The notes under the pieces were generated by a model. That model was given only the letters and a program-made list of their open reading frames with translations. It was not told where the DNA came from and did not search any database. This document shows positions 50,649 to 58,965 of a stretch of DNA of 64,000 bases, one piece after another; positions within the stretch are counted from its first letter, which is position 1, and each line of letters begins with the position of its first letter. The stretch is from Longitalea luteola. Its GTDB lineage: Bacteria > Bacteroidota > Bacteroidia > Chitinophagales > Chitinophagaceae. The stretch lies in assembly GCF_017356035.1 (NCBI RefSeq), contig NZ_JAFIQX010000005.1, forward strand, positions 283,368 to 347,367. The letters are read 5' to 3'. Both the position numbers and the translations under genes were made by a program.

Positions 50649-51458
50649 ATGAAAACCAGTATAAAACAGGGTGTTTTATTTCGTGATCTTGGTCAGCTCG
50701 GCTACCAGGATGCCTGGGATCTGCAGGAGAGCCTCTTACAGGAAAATGTTCGCATTAAAACCGAATACCGGAACAGGAAGGCAGCACTGGATTCGGCAGC
50801 AGACAATCGGCAACCGATTATCGCCGGCCAGCCGGCGCAGGCTGATAATCGACAGTCGATCATTGATAATGAGTTAGTTGGGCCAGATACGATCCATCAC
50901 CTGTTATTTGTAGAGCATCCGCCGGTTTATACGCTGGGAAAAAGCGGCGATATTGAAAATGTGCTGATCAGTGAGGCGGAAAGAGCGGCCAAGGGGATCA
51001 GTTTTTACCATACCAACCGTGGGGGCGACATAACCTTTCATGGCCGGGAGCAGTTGGTAGGTTATCCCATTCTCGACCTGGAAAGGTTCTACACGGATAT
51101 TGGCAAATATTTGCGGAACCTGGAGGAAGTGATCATTGCCACTATGGCCGATTATGGCTTGAAAGGAGAGCGGTCGCCCGGCGAAACCGGGGTTTGGCTC
51201 GACGCGGCTATTCCGGGCAAAGAACGGAAGATCTGTGCTATGGGTATTCGCTGCAGCCGCTGGATCACCATGCATGGTTTTGCGTTCAATGTAAATACCG
51301 ATCTGTCTTACTTCAATTACATCATTCCCTGTGGTATTCAGAACAAGCAGGTGACCTCCCTGCAGAAAGAACTGGGCCGAAAGCTCGATATGAATGAGGT
51401 CAAGGACCGGGTGAAAGCGAATTTTGAAAGAGTGTTTGAGGTAGAGCTAATAGGCTAA
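50649..51458 (+). CDS. lipB: Octanoyltransferase LipB with an insert
   Basis: 269 residues, longer than usual LipB (about 215-245). It transfers octanoate from ACP to lipoyl domains. The conserved core is LLFVEHPPVYTLGKSG, NRGGDITFHG, GVWLD and KICAMGIRCSRWITMHGFAFNV, with the active Cys in IIPCGIQ. Two oddities are visible: a palindrome-encoded insert at about residues 51-75 (ADNRQPII...ADNRQSII), placed before the first conserved strand, and GREQ where LipB enzymes usually have GPGQ (HGREQ, near residue 141). The insert is in frame and causes no stop. The start ATG is 50649. Confidence 0.88.
   Translation: MKTSIKQGVLFRDLGQLGYQDAWDLQESLLQENVRIKTEYRNRKAALDSAADNRQPIIAGQPAQADNRQSIIDNELVGPDTIHHLLFVEHPPVYTLGKSGDIENVLISEAERAAKGISFYHTNRGGDITFHGREQLVGYPILDLERFYTDIGKYLRNLEEVIIATMADYGLKGERSPGETGVWLDAAIPGKERKICAMGIRCSRWITMHGFAFNVNTDLSYFNYIIPCGIQNKQVTSLQKELGRKLDMNEVKDRVKANFERVFEVELIG
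50801..50871. repeat. Palindromic element inside lipB
   Basis: It has the arms GATTATC / GATAATC around GCCGGC-CA-GCCGGC, and outer copies ACAATCGGCAACCGATTATC and GATAATCGACAGTCGATCATT. The word matches the F-type intergenic arrays at 17933-17970. It lies entirely within the coding sequence. Confidence 0.75.
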
Positions 51459-51595
51459 TTTGATAATGTGATAATTTGATAATTCGATAATGGAATACAA
51501 GTCCGAAGGAAAGCTTAGCATGGGCTATGGATTTGAAGGGACTGCTTAAATTGAAGCATTATCACATCATCACATCATCACATTATCACATTGCC
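51454..51595. repeat. Mirrored A-type array between lipB and the FN3 protein
   Basis: Left: GGCTAATTTGATAATGTGA through GATAATGGAATACAAG (51486-51501 contains the core). Right: GCATTATCACATCATCACAT and CATTATCACATTG. The loop is about 65 nt. Confidence 0.8.
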
Positions 51596-52510
51596 TTAAT
51601 CCCTCGGTATAAAGAATTTGTGCTTTTCCTTCAGTTTGCCGTCTTCATATAATTCGAACCGGTACCAGCCCGATCGTAGAAAATTTACTTTATCGATCAG
51701 CAGGGTGGATTCTTTTACTTCCATTATATCAAAGAGCGGAACGCTTTTTTCGTCGAAGAATTTGATAGAATACTTGTGTATTGCGATATACGGCAGGTTG
51801 ATGGCGACATTCCCATCCTTTTCGGTGTATATGAATTTGGAAGGCTTGAACACTTCTTTCGGAACAAAAGGTTTTAACAGGATGGTGTCTGCGCTGGCAA
51901 AGGCAATGGTATCTTTTGTTTTGGAAACGACAGAATCGCGGAACTTCTTCAGCTCCCTGGCATTTATGGTAGCCACCAGCGTATCACGTTTCTTTATAAA
52001 GAAGAATTTCTCCGGCTCGGGCGCTTTCACAACGGGTGTGGGTGCGGGGGCTGCCGGTTTCAGCTTTTCCTTTATTTCCTCCGCCTGTGTGGGTGAAACG
52101 CCTTCTGTAATGATCACCCGGCGCGCATTTTCGGGCGTTTGTTGTTTCGCTACTGCAACATGTGCGGTATCCCAGAAAGGCCGTCTTGATTTCGTGAATA
52201 CAAATTTGCCGCTGTCCTGTACAATGAATAACCGATAAAATTGTTTTTCATCCGGCGCTTTGCCGTCAACGATCCCGTTCTGCGGTGCAGTAGGATCTGC
52301 CACTGAGAGAACAGTAACAAAACCTTTGGTGCTGTCTTTAGAGCGTTGAACACTTATTTGCTTAACAACGTGGTAATTGTTGACCCAGCTGATAATGACC
52401 TTTTTGTTTCCCTTGGTTACGACGGTAAAATCAGGCAGCACTTCCTGCGCCCAGCTGTTGGTTATAAATAAGGTACAAGTTAGTATTAGTAATGCTGCCA
52501 GTTTGCGCAT
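51596..52510 (-). CDS. Secreted FN3-like protein
   Basis: 304 residues. A signal peptide (MRKLAALLILTCTLFITNSWA) is followed by a fibronectin III-like domain (KVIISWVNNYHVVKQISVQRSKDSTKGF ... DEKQFYRLFIV, about residues 30-100). A Pro/Ala linker (EKLKPAAPAPTPVVKAPEPE) follows, then a further beta domain ending YRFELYEDGKLKEKHKFF. Such proteins are common in Bacteroidota; the function is unknown. The start at 52510 is chosen over 52552 because it yields the clean signal peptide. It converges with lipB. Confidence 0.78.
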   Translation of the reverse strand: MRKLAALLILTCTLFITNSWAQEVLPDFTVVTKGNKKVIISWVNNYHVVKQISVQRSKDSTKGFVTVLSVADPTAPQNGIVDGKAPDEKQFYRLFIVQDSGKFVFTKSRRPFWDTAHVAVAKQQTPENARRVIITEGVSPTQAEEIKEKLKPAAPAPTPVVKAPEPEKFFFIKKRDTLVATINARELKKFRDSVVSKTKDTIAFASADTILLKPFVPKEVFKPSKFIYTEKDGNVAINLPYIAIHKYSIKFFDEKSVPLFDIMEVKESTLLIDKVNFLRSGWYRFELYEDGKLKEKHKFFIPRD

Positions 52511-52589
52511 GCGCCAATGTTGTATTAGTCGGTAAAGGATTTGGCGTCGCAAATATAATAGTTTTGCGACAGCGGTTTTATATTACAAC

Positions 52590-53531
52590 TTACAGGAATG
52601 TTAATGTTCCTGCGGGCAACGACCTGTTGCCCTGTAAACCACCGCTGTGTACTATTAAAATACGACTGCCGGGTTTAAAATAACCGGATTGTACCAGCTG
52701 CATCATCCCGAATAACAGTTTGCCCGTGTATACAAAATCGGTGGGCAGATCATGTGTTTGATAAATGGTATTCATAAAACGGATCAGCTCATCTGTTTTC
52801 CGCGCATAACCACCGAAATGGTAGTCATAAACAACAGTGTACTGCTGATGAGGCCCGGCGTATTGTTGTACAAAACGGTTGATGCTGTTGTCATCTGCAG
52901 GCAATTTCAGACTGCAAAAGCCCAAAACCTGTTGATGTGGTAATGAACCGCGCACTAAGCCCGCAAGCATGGTGCCGGTGCCGGCTGCGCAGGATATATG
53001 TGAATAACTTTTTATCTGTGTGAGCTGCAGGATCTCGGCAGCACCCTGTACACCCAGGTGGCTTTGTCCGCCCTGGGGTACAATGTAATAATCAGGGTAA
53101 AGGGATTGTAACTGCGGAATGATAGCTGCTTCCTGGCTATAGGCTGTTCGCGCAATGAACTGCAATTGCATATTATATTCCTGCACTTCCTGAAGAGCAG
53201 CAGAGAGCAGCGCCGGCCGTTCTCCCCTGATGATGCCAATGCTGGCCAGGTTAGCCTGCCGGCAGGCGAGGGCAGTAGCTACCAGGTGGTTCGACCATGC
53301 GCCGCCAAAAGTGAGGATGCCTTTTTTGTTTTGTTGCAACGCTTCCTGGATATGGTATTTCAATTTGAACCATTTGTTGCCCGAAATGACCGGATGAATG
53401 CGATCGAGCCGCAATACATCCATGGCAACGTTTTTGTTATGCAAGAGATCGCTGGCAAGTGGCTGTACCACAGCTTTTGTTAAGTCAACCGGTTGATTGA
53501 ATACTTTGTTTATCAAAATTAATTTCACCAC
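52590..53531 (-). CDS. D-cysteine desulfhydrase / ACC-deaminase-family PLP enzyme
   Basis: 313 residues, PLP fold type II. The lysine site is SGNKWFKLKYHIQEA, and FGGAWSNHLVATALACRQANL holds the phosphate-contacting Ser-Asn-His block. The GTGTML loop (AAGTGTMLAGLVRG) binds the PLP phosphate. Family members deaminate D-cysteine or 1-aminocyclopropane-1-carboxylate; a Bacteroidota homologue is usually annotated as pyridoxal-dependent deaminase. The substrate cannot be determined. It is divergent from the nucleotidyltransferase. Confidence 0.87.
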   Translation of the reverse strand: MVKLILINKVFNQPVDLTKAVVQPLASDLLHNKNVAMDVLRLDRIHPVISGNKWFKLKYHIQEALQQNKKGILTFGGAWSNHLVATALACRQANLASIGIIRGERPALLSAALQEVQEYNMQLQFIARTAYSQEAAIIPQLQSLYPDYYIVPQGGQSHLGVQGAAEILQLTQIKSYSHISCAAGTGTMLAGLVRGSLPHQQVLGFCSLKLPADDNSINRFVQQYAGPHQQYTVVYDYHFGGYARKTDELIRFMNTIYQTHDLPTDFVYTGKLLFGMMQLVQSGYFKPGSRILIVHSGGLQGNRSLPAGTLTFL

Positions 53532-53573
53532 ATATTTTTATATTTTCGTGGCTCAATTTTTAAAAATACAATA

Positions 53574-54473
53574 ATGGAACCAACTCTTTTGATTTTGGCA
53601 GCAGGCATGGCTTCCCGCTATGGTAGTATGAAACAGATACAATCATTCGGACCCGGCGGAGAAACGATCATGGACTATTCTATTTATGATGCTATACGCG
53701 CCGGATTTAAAAAAGTGGTATTTATTATCCGCAAGGAATTTGCTGACGATTTTAAAGCCATAGTGGAGCCCCCGTTAAAAGGTAAAGTGCAGATCGATTA
53801 TGTGTACCAGGACCTGAAATCATTTACCGATGGTTTCGAAGTGCCTGCCGACCGTACCAAACCCTGGGGAACTGCGCATGCAGTACTGTGCGCCAAGAAT
53901 ACAATCAACGAACCATTTGCGGTGATCAATGCCGACGATTTCTACGGTCGCGATGCATTTGAGAAGGCTTATACGTTCCTTACAAAAGATGTGAATGATA
54001 ATACGTATTCCATTATCGGTTATGAATTGCTGAAAACATTATCCGACAACGGAACTGTGAACAGAGGTGTTTGTGTGGCCAATGGAAATGGCAACCTGGT
54101 GTCTATTGCAGAACGCCTGAATATTGCAAAAGTGAATGGAAAGATCGTTACCGACGACAACCAGCAACCAAAAGAATTACCGCTCGATTCTCAGGTATCC
54201 ATGAACTTCTGGTGTTTCTCCCCTTCTATTTTCAGCTACTCTGAAAAGCTGTTCAATAGTTTTCTGAAAGAAAATATTTCGAATATTAAATCAGAATTCT
54301 TCATACCTATTGTTGCCGATAAATTCATCAATGAAGGAAAAGGCACCATTAAGGTAATACCAACATCAGCACAATGGTTTGGTGTTACCTATAAAGAAGA
54401 TGCACCTGAAGTGAAAGCGAATTTGGAAGCGCTGGTGAAAGCGGGTGAGTATCCCGCCAAGTTGTGGAAGTAG
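53574..54473 (+). CDS. Sugar nucleotidyltransferase-like protein
   Basis: 299 residues. The NTP-transferase signature is LILAAGMASRYGSMKQIQSF (G-x-G/A-x-R-x-x-K), followed by WGTAHAVLCAK and the metal Asp pair in VINADDFYGRDAF. It resembles NDP-sugar pyrophosphorylases but has an unusual extended middle region. It probably makes or edits a nucleotide sugar or a sugar-1-phosphate. No sugar cluster is nearby, so the substrate is open. Confidence 0.85.
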   Translation: MEPTLLILAAGMASRYGSMKQIQSFGPGGETIMDYSIYDAIRAGFKKVVFIIRKEFADDFKAIVEPPLKGKVQIDYVYQDLKSFTDGFEVPADRTKPWGTAHAVLCAKNTINEPFAVINADDFYGRDAFEKAYTFLTKDVNDNTYSIIGYELLKTLSDNGTVNRGVCVANGNGNLVSIAERLNIAKVNGKIVTDDNQQPKELPLDSQVSMNFWCFSPSIFSYSEKLFNSFLKENISNIKSEFFIPIVADKFINEGKGTIKVIPTSAQWFGVTYKEDAPEVKANLEALVKAGEYPAKLWK

Positions 54474-54483
54474 GTTCGTTCAC

Positions 54484-54549
54484 AGTTGACCACTCGACGA
54501 GTTAACTGGTTAACTAGTCAACTCGTTAACTAGTCAACTCGTTAACTAA
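54484..54549. repeat. G-type palindromic tandem (GTTAACTAGTCAACTC)
   Basis: GAGTTAACTGGTTAACTAG, then TCAACTCGTTAACTAG repeated, so both strands read almost the same. Confidence 0.65.
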
Positions 54550-54574
54550 AGATAGAAGTCCCACCAATAAAAGA

Positions 54575-54604
54575 AGAAGCCTCCCGATATTTCAGGAGGC
54601 TTCT
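54575..54604. terminator. Bidirectional terminator at convergent ends
   Basis: AGAAGCCTCC / GGAGGCTTCT, 10-bp perfect stem, between the nucleotidyltransferase and the protease gene. An E-type array follows at 54617-54662. Confidence 0.75.
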
Positions 54605-54659
54605 GCTTTATAAGTTGTGCCTTTAGCCTTGAGTGTTTTGAGCCTTTAGCTTTGAGCCT

Positions 54660-55754
54660 TTAATAAGATTTCACCATAAACACAGCGTCTTCAATTTTCT
54701 TGATCTGCTGCACCCGGTCCATATTCCTGATAGACGAGTTAAGCGTTAAGCGGATATTCTCGTAGGTAGAATCTTTTTTAATTTCTTCCAGGCTGCGGAA
54801 GATATTTTTGGCGGTAAGAGCAAATACCACCCCTTCGGCTGCTTTCTGGCGGGCATTGATAATGCCGATCACTTCACCGTTCCTGTTGAATACAGGGCCG
54901 CCAGAGTTACCCGGGTTGGCCGATACGCCGATCTGGAAGGAAAGGGTGTCGCCATTGTAGCCGGTTTTGGCGCTCATGTAGCCTTCGTTATAAACGATCT
55001 CTTCGCGCGGGTAACCCAATGTGAACAACTGTTCACCGAGGTCGGTACCACCTTTGCGGATGCCATAGGGCAGGGGGCCGATGCTTCTGAAATCAGCGTC
55101 TTCTATTTTAATGAAGGCCAGGTCTGTTTCGGGATTGGTATAAATGATGCGTGATCTGAATTCCTGTCCTTTGCTGTTTTGTACCACCACAGTAGAGGAA
55201 CCATTCACCACGTGTGCGTTGGTAACAATTACCCCTTTGCCATCTACAAGGAAGCCGGTTCCACCAAATTTGACCGGTGTATTTTCAGGGGCTTTGGTCG
55301 TACGGGCCTGCATGGTATTGATAACCTCGTTGGCTTTCTGGGCAACTTCACGTTTCACTTCTCTTCTCAATCTTTCTATATCGGCGCCGGTTTTCTTTTG
55401 TGAGTAGTAAGTGGCCATACCGGCAATGAGCAGGGTGGTGATACCGGCGATGGAAGCGGCAACAGCCATAACCCGTTTGTATTTTCTCCACATTTGGAAA
55501 ACGGTGGCTTTGGGGGCTTCTTCTTTGATCTCGCCAGACTCGAGCAGTTGGCTGTGTACGTCGTGCAGGGTTAGTTTAAAGTTCTTCCTTTCAGCGAACT
55601 GGTCGATCTGCTGTAAGAACATGGTGTGCTCCACAACTTTTTCATCCACTTCGGGATTCGTTTTTCGCAGCTGCTCAAAAGAAGCCATTTCTTCGGGCGA
55701 CATTTCACCGCGGAGAAACCGTTCAATAGCATCTAATAATTGTAGATCTTGCAT
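54660..55754 (-). CDS. Membrane-anchored trypsin-like (HtrA/S1C) protease with anti-sigma-like N-terminus
   Basis: 364 residues. Residues 1-94 are cytoplasmic and helical, opening LLDAIERFLRGEMSPEEMASFEQLRKTNPEVDEKV, the pattern of Bacteroidota anti-sigma N-terminal domains. A membrane helix (about 95-117) and a short coiled coil (about 122-150) lead to an extracytoplasmic S1C protease. Its triad is H181 (TNAHVV), D211 (ETDLAFIK) and S284 (GNSGGP). No PDZ domain follows. It overlaps the stop of the sigma gene by one base (TAATG), so translation is probably coupled. It may act as an anti-sigma factor whose periplasmic part is itself a sensor or protease. Confidence 0.85.
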   Translation of the reverse strand: MQDLQLLDAIERFLRGEMSPEEMASFEQLRKTNPEVDEKVVEHTMFLQQIDQFAERKNFKLTLHDVHSQLLESGEIKEEAPKATVFQMWRKYKRVMAVAASIAGITTLLIAGMATYYSQKKTGADIERLRREVKREVAQKANEVINTMQARTTKAPENTPVKFGGTGFLVDGKGVIVTNAHVVNGSSTVVVQNSKGQEFRSRIIYTNPETDLAFIKIEDADFRSIGPLPYGIRKGGTDLGEQLFTLGYPREEIVYNEGYMSAKTGYNGDTLSFQIGVSANPGNSGGPVFNRNGEVIGIINARQKAAEGVVFALTAKNIFRSLEEIKKDSTYENIRLTLNSSIRNMDRVQQIKKIEDAVFMVKSY

Positions 55755-56326
55755 TACACGTTGTCGTTTTTAAATTCGGCAAAGAATAATTTCCGAAGTC
55801 TCATCAGACATTTATATTTCTGATTTTTGGCGTTATCAGCGTTCGTGTATCCAAAATGGCCGGCAATATCTGTCATGCTCTTTTTCTGCAGGTAAAAAGC
55901 CTCGATCAAACTTCTGCAGGGCTCGCCCAGATGTAATAAAGCCTTTTCCATCATCTGGAATTCTGAATTTCGCTGGCTGTGGCTTTCAACTTCTTCCTCC
56001 ACCGGCACTGTTTCTTCCAGGTTGTTCATACTGGGAAGAAATTTCTGTTGTTGCTGCAGTTTTTTCAGCCAGAGCCGCCGGCTTACCGAGTAAACAAAAG
56101 TTTTTAGCTGGCAGTTTAACTCGAAGGAACCGGTTTTAGCTTTCTCGTACAGCACAATAACTGTTTCCTGGAATATGTCGCGTGCGTCGTCCGCAGATCC
56201 ATTATTGTTGATAATCAACGATTGAACCATATTATAATACAGTTTATAAATGGTTTCAACGGAGTTGCGGTCGTTCAGTGCCAGTCCTTTTAACAATGCT
56301 TTTTCGTCGGTAGAATCAGTTTTCAC
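55754..56326 (-). CDS. ECF-type RNA polymerase sigma factor
   Basis: 190 residues. Region sigma-2 lies at about residues 20-90 (YKLYYNMVQSLIINNNGSADDARDIFQETVIVLYEK, the DDARDIFQ block of the -10 contact). Sigma-4 lies at about 130-180 (LGEPCRSLIEAFYLQKKSMTDIAGHFGYTN...KYKCLMRLRKLF), with the helix-turn-helix for the -35 element. It belongs to the sigma-70 extracytoplasmic-function class. It is the first gene of a two-gene unit with the membrane protease, which is the likely antagonist. Confidence 0.9.
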   Translation of the reverse strand: MKTDSTDEKALLKGLALNDRNSVETIYKLYYNMVQSLIINNNGSADDARDIFQETVIVLYEKAKTGSFELNCQLKTFVYSVSRRLWLKKLQQQQKFLPSMNNLEETVPVEEEVESHSQRNSEFQMMEKALLHLGEPCRSLIEAFYLQKKSMTDIAGHFGYTNADNAKNQKYKCLMRLRKLFFAEFKNDNV

Positions 56327-56536
56327 GCTTTGAACCTTTAATTAATACCCAATTTAAATAGAAGTAACCCATCCCGGCCGTAAAATTCACGCCAAAAAGG
56401 GCTAAAAACGCCCATTGCCCGAAAGGTTGGACTTTTTTTTAAAAAAAAATAAAAAATCTTAGGGTGACGGGGTTACCTTTTCCCGGATTCTGTATTAAAC
56501 TTCAAATTGATTTGTTAACAAACAAAAAACGGTACA

Positions 56537-56746
56537 ATGAAAAAACTGTTGTTAGTTTTAGCTATTGGTTCTTTATTCGCTGTAGCATGTAATGATGGTG
56601 GAAGCGCTGAAGCAGAAAAAACTGCTGATACTGCCGCTACTGCTCCTACTACTGTAGATACTACTGCTGCTCCTGCTCCTACAGTAGACACTGCCGCTGC
56701 TACAGTTGATACAACTAAGAAAGCAGACACTACAAAGAAGAAATAA
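56537..56746 (+). CDS. Small Ala/Thr-rich lipoprotein
   Basis: 69 residues. An SPII signal with lipobox (LFAVAC, Cys 18) is followed by an Ala/Thr/Pro/Asp low-complexity tail with repeated VDT(T/A)A and a Lys-rich end (TTKKADTTKKK). The tail is disordered and has no enzyme motif. Such short lipoproteins are common in Bacteroidota. It is divergent from the ECF unit. Confidence 0.75.
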   Translation: MKKLLLVLAIGSLFAVACNDGGSAEAEKTADTAATAPTTVDTTAAPAPTVDTAAATVDTTKKADTTKKK

Positions 56747-56828
56747 GTTTTTTTTCATATGGCAAGCAATCGTTAGAGGCCGTCCTGATCCCAGGATGGC
56801 CCTTTGTGATAAGCCATAAGAAATTTAA

Positions 56829-56866
56829 ACCCTTCTGCCCGACTGGTGGAAGGGTTTTCTTTTTAG
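56829..56866 (+). terminator. Terminator after the small lipoprotein
   Basis: AACCCTTC / GAAGGGTT, 8-bp stem with a 13-nt loop, then TTCTTTTT. A second hairpin, GGCCGTCCTG / CAGGATGGCC at 56778-56801, lies before it. Confidence 0.7.
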
Positions 56867-56930
56867 CCCTCCGGCCCCCTGAAGGGGGGATTGCCTTGTT
56901 GCCCTTGTGCCTCGTTGCCTCTTTTTCATA

Positions 56931-56955
56931 AAAAAAGGCTCCCGGTAGGAGCCTT
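56931..56955 (-). terminator. Terminator of the 44-residue lipoprotein gene
   Basis: AAGGCTCC / GGAGCCTT with a 5-nt loop. The A-run on its left gives a U-tract on the minus strand, 25 nt after the stop codon. Confidence 0.75.
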
Positions 56956-56980
56956 ATAGATAATATCAGGGTTAACTAAT

Positions 56981-57115
56981 TTAGCGGTGGCCGTATCCAA
57001 TATACCCTTGCGTTCCCTTACATCCTGTGCCCCTGGCCCCTTTTGATGCCGCGCAGGAGGTAATAGCTGCACTGGCCAAAATAACCATAGCTACGATAAC
57101 GATTGTCCGTTTCAT
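56981..57115 (-). CDS. 44-residue lipoprotein-like peptide
   Basis: MKRTIVIVAMVILASAAITSC is a lipoprotein signal with Cys 21, followed by a short Gly/Lys-rich tail (ASKGARGTGCKGTQGYIGYG). The start at 57115 gives the clean signal. An upstream ATG at 57187 would add a nonsensical extension. The gene has its own terminator, which supports it as real. Function unknown; short lipoproteins of this kind recur in Bacteroidota genomes. Confidence 0.65.
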   Translation of the reverse strand: MKRTIVIVAMVILASAAITSCAASKGARGTGCKGTQGYIGYGHR

Positions 57116-57372
57116 TTTGTGATATTTATTAAATGTTAACAATTGCCTGATGAATACAAGGGCAGAACGATCATCAGGTTCATTCAAAGGTTAACGGACT
57201 TAAGGGAGAGGAAAATTCTGTCGGATTGGATAGTAGAATGATCAAAATAACAAATAATATCCCGCTTGTGCAAGCCCGGTTCGCAAAAAATATCCGGGTG
57301 TATATAAAAAGTTTTTGGTAATCGTTCCACCTTAAATACATTTAGCTGTAAATCCGTTGAATGAAACGCTTG

Positions 57373-57389
57373 TCCCGGTTGCACCGGGA
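57373..57389. promoter_or_regulatory. Hairpin in the mpl leader
   Basis: TCCCGGT-TGC-ACCGGGA, a perfect 7-bp stem, 16 nt before the mpl ATG. It may affect translation; no T-run follows. Confidence 0.4.
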
Positions 57390-57405
57390 TGGTAAATAAT
57401 ATCAG

Positions 57406-58773
57406 ATGAAAGTACACTTTATAGCTATTGGCGGCAGCGTGATGCACCAGCTGGCGCTTGCCTTACACAAGAAAGGTTACCAGGTAACCGGTAGTGACGA
57501 TGAAATATTTGAACCGGCCCAATCGAACCTGCAAAAAGAAGGACTGTTGCCGGCCGCCATTGGCTGGCACCCCGCAAAAATAACGGCCGATCTCGATGCG
57601 GTTATCCTGGGAATGCATGCCAAACAGGATAACCCGGAATTGCAAAGAGCCCGGGAGCTCAACCTGAAGATCTATTCTTTTCCCGAATATATATACCAGG
57701 AAAGCCGCGACAAGACGCGGGTGGTAGTGGGCGGCAGCCACGGTAAAACCACCACGACTTCCATGATCATGCATGCCCTGCGCAAAGCAGGTAAAGATTT
57801 CGATTACCTCGTAGGGGCCAGGCTCGAAGGTTTTGATCAATCGGTACAGGTTACCCACGCACCTGTTATTGTATGTGAGGGCGACGAATACCCGGCCAGT
57901 GTCATTGAAAAACGGCCCAAGTTCCACTTTCTTTTTCCGCATGTAGCCATTCTCACCGGCATTGCCTGGGATCACATAAATGTTTTTCCAACATTTGATT
58001 TTTACCTGGAACAGTTCACCATCTTCATACAGAAGATCGAGCCTGGTGGCATATTAATTTATAATGAAACCGATGAGGTGTTGAAAAAGCTGGTAACCGA
58101 AAATAAACGAACAGACATTCGTTATCAGCCTTACCAGGTTCCGGCACATACTATAGCAAACGGCAGAACGACACTTACCATAGAAGGGCAAACGGGTGAA
58201 TTGCAGGTATTTGGCAATCACAACCTGCTTAATTTACACGCTGCCTGGTATGTATGCCGTGAGCTGGGGATGGATGCGGCCGGTTTTATAAAAGCGGTTT
58301 CATCTTTTACCGGTGCCGCCAAACGGTTGGAGCTGCTGGGCCGCAATGAGCACACGATCGTATATCGCGATTTTGCACATGCGCCTTCAAAAGTAAAGGC
58401 AACTATTGAGGCGGTAAAGCAACAGTTCCCCGACCGTATGTTGATTGCCGTGCTGGAGCTGCATACGTACAGCAGCCTTAATGAACAGTTCATGAATGAA
58501 TACAGGGGCGCTATGGACAGGGCCGACAAAACCGTCGTATTCTATTCGAAACATGCCCTGGAACTGAAGCGGATGCCTGATCTGCCGGCCGAAAAAGTAA
58601 AGGCGGGTTTCGGCAAGGAAGGACTGAACGTGCTGAACGATAAGGGTGAGCTGATGCAATGGCTGCAGCAGCAACAGTATAAAAATGCCTGTCTGCTGTT
58701 AATGAGTTCCGGTAACTATGATGGGGCAGATATACTTACCTTTGCAAAGGATATAACAGCTATTAATAATTAG
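57406..58773 (+). CDS. mpl: UDP-N-acetylmuramate:L-Ala-gamma-D-Glu-mDAP ligase
   Basis: 455 residues, Mur-ligase family. Mpl reattaches the recycled tripeptide L-Ala-gamma-D-Glu-meso-DAP to UDP-MurNAc. The N-terminal domain (FIAIGGSVMHQLALALHKKG, TGSDDEIFEP) binds UDP, and the central ATPase has GGSHGKTTTTSMIMHAL. The C-terminal domain carries FAHAPSKVKATIEAVK and LELHTYSSLN. The length matches Mpl (about 455), and MurC is excluded by the missing DLD-like contacts as far as I can judge. Cytoplasmic, part of peptidoglycan recycling. Confidence 0.92.
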   Translation: MKVHFIAIGGSVMHQLALALHKKGYQVTGSDDEIFEPAQSNLQKEGLLPAAIGWHPAKITADLDAVILGMHAKQDNPELQRARELNLKIYSFPEYIYQESRDKTRVVVGGSHGKTTTTSMIMHALRKAGKDFDYLVGARLEGFDQSVQVTHAPVIVCEGDEYPASVIEKRPKFHFLFPHVAILTGIAWDHINVFPTFDFYLEQFTIFIQKIEPGGILIYNETDEVLKKLVTENKRTDIRYQPYQVPAHTIANGRTTLTIEGQTGELQVFGNHNLLNLHAAWYVCRELGMDAAGFIKAVSSFTGAAKRLELLGRNEHTIVYRDFAHAPSKVKATIEAVKQQFPDRMLIAVLELHTYSSLNEQFMNEYRGAMDRADKTVVFYSKHALELKRMPDLPAEKVKAGFGKEGLNVLNDKGELMQWLQQQQYKNACLLLMSSGNYDGADILTFAKDITAINN

Positions 58774-58965
58774 TATTATATTGTTGACCGGTTGTTGCGA
58801 AGGCTTTCCCTGCAAACAGTGATTTGCTTTCAAAATTTTTAACCGGTAGTAAACCTGATACCCGTTTGATGTGTTTATTGTCAGCAGGAAAGGAATTTTT
58901 ATCAATTTGAATCTTTTTACCCATAGGCCTAATTTTATATAACCATTATCAATTATCATTGCTGA

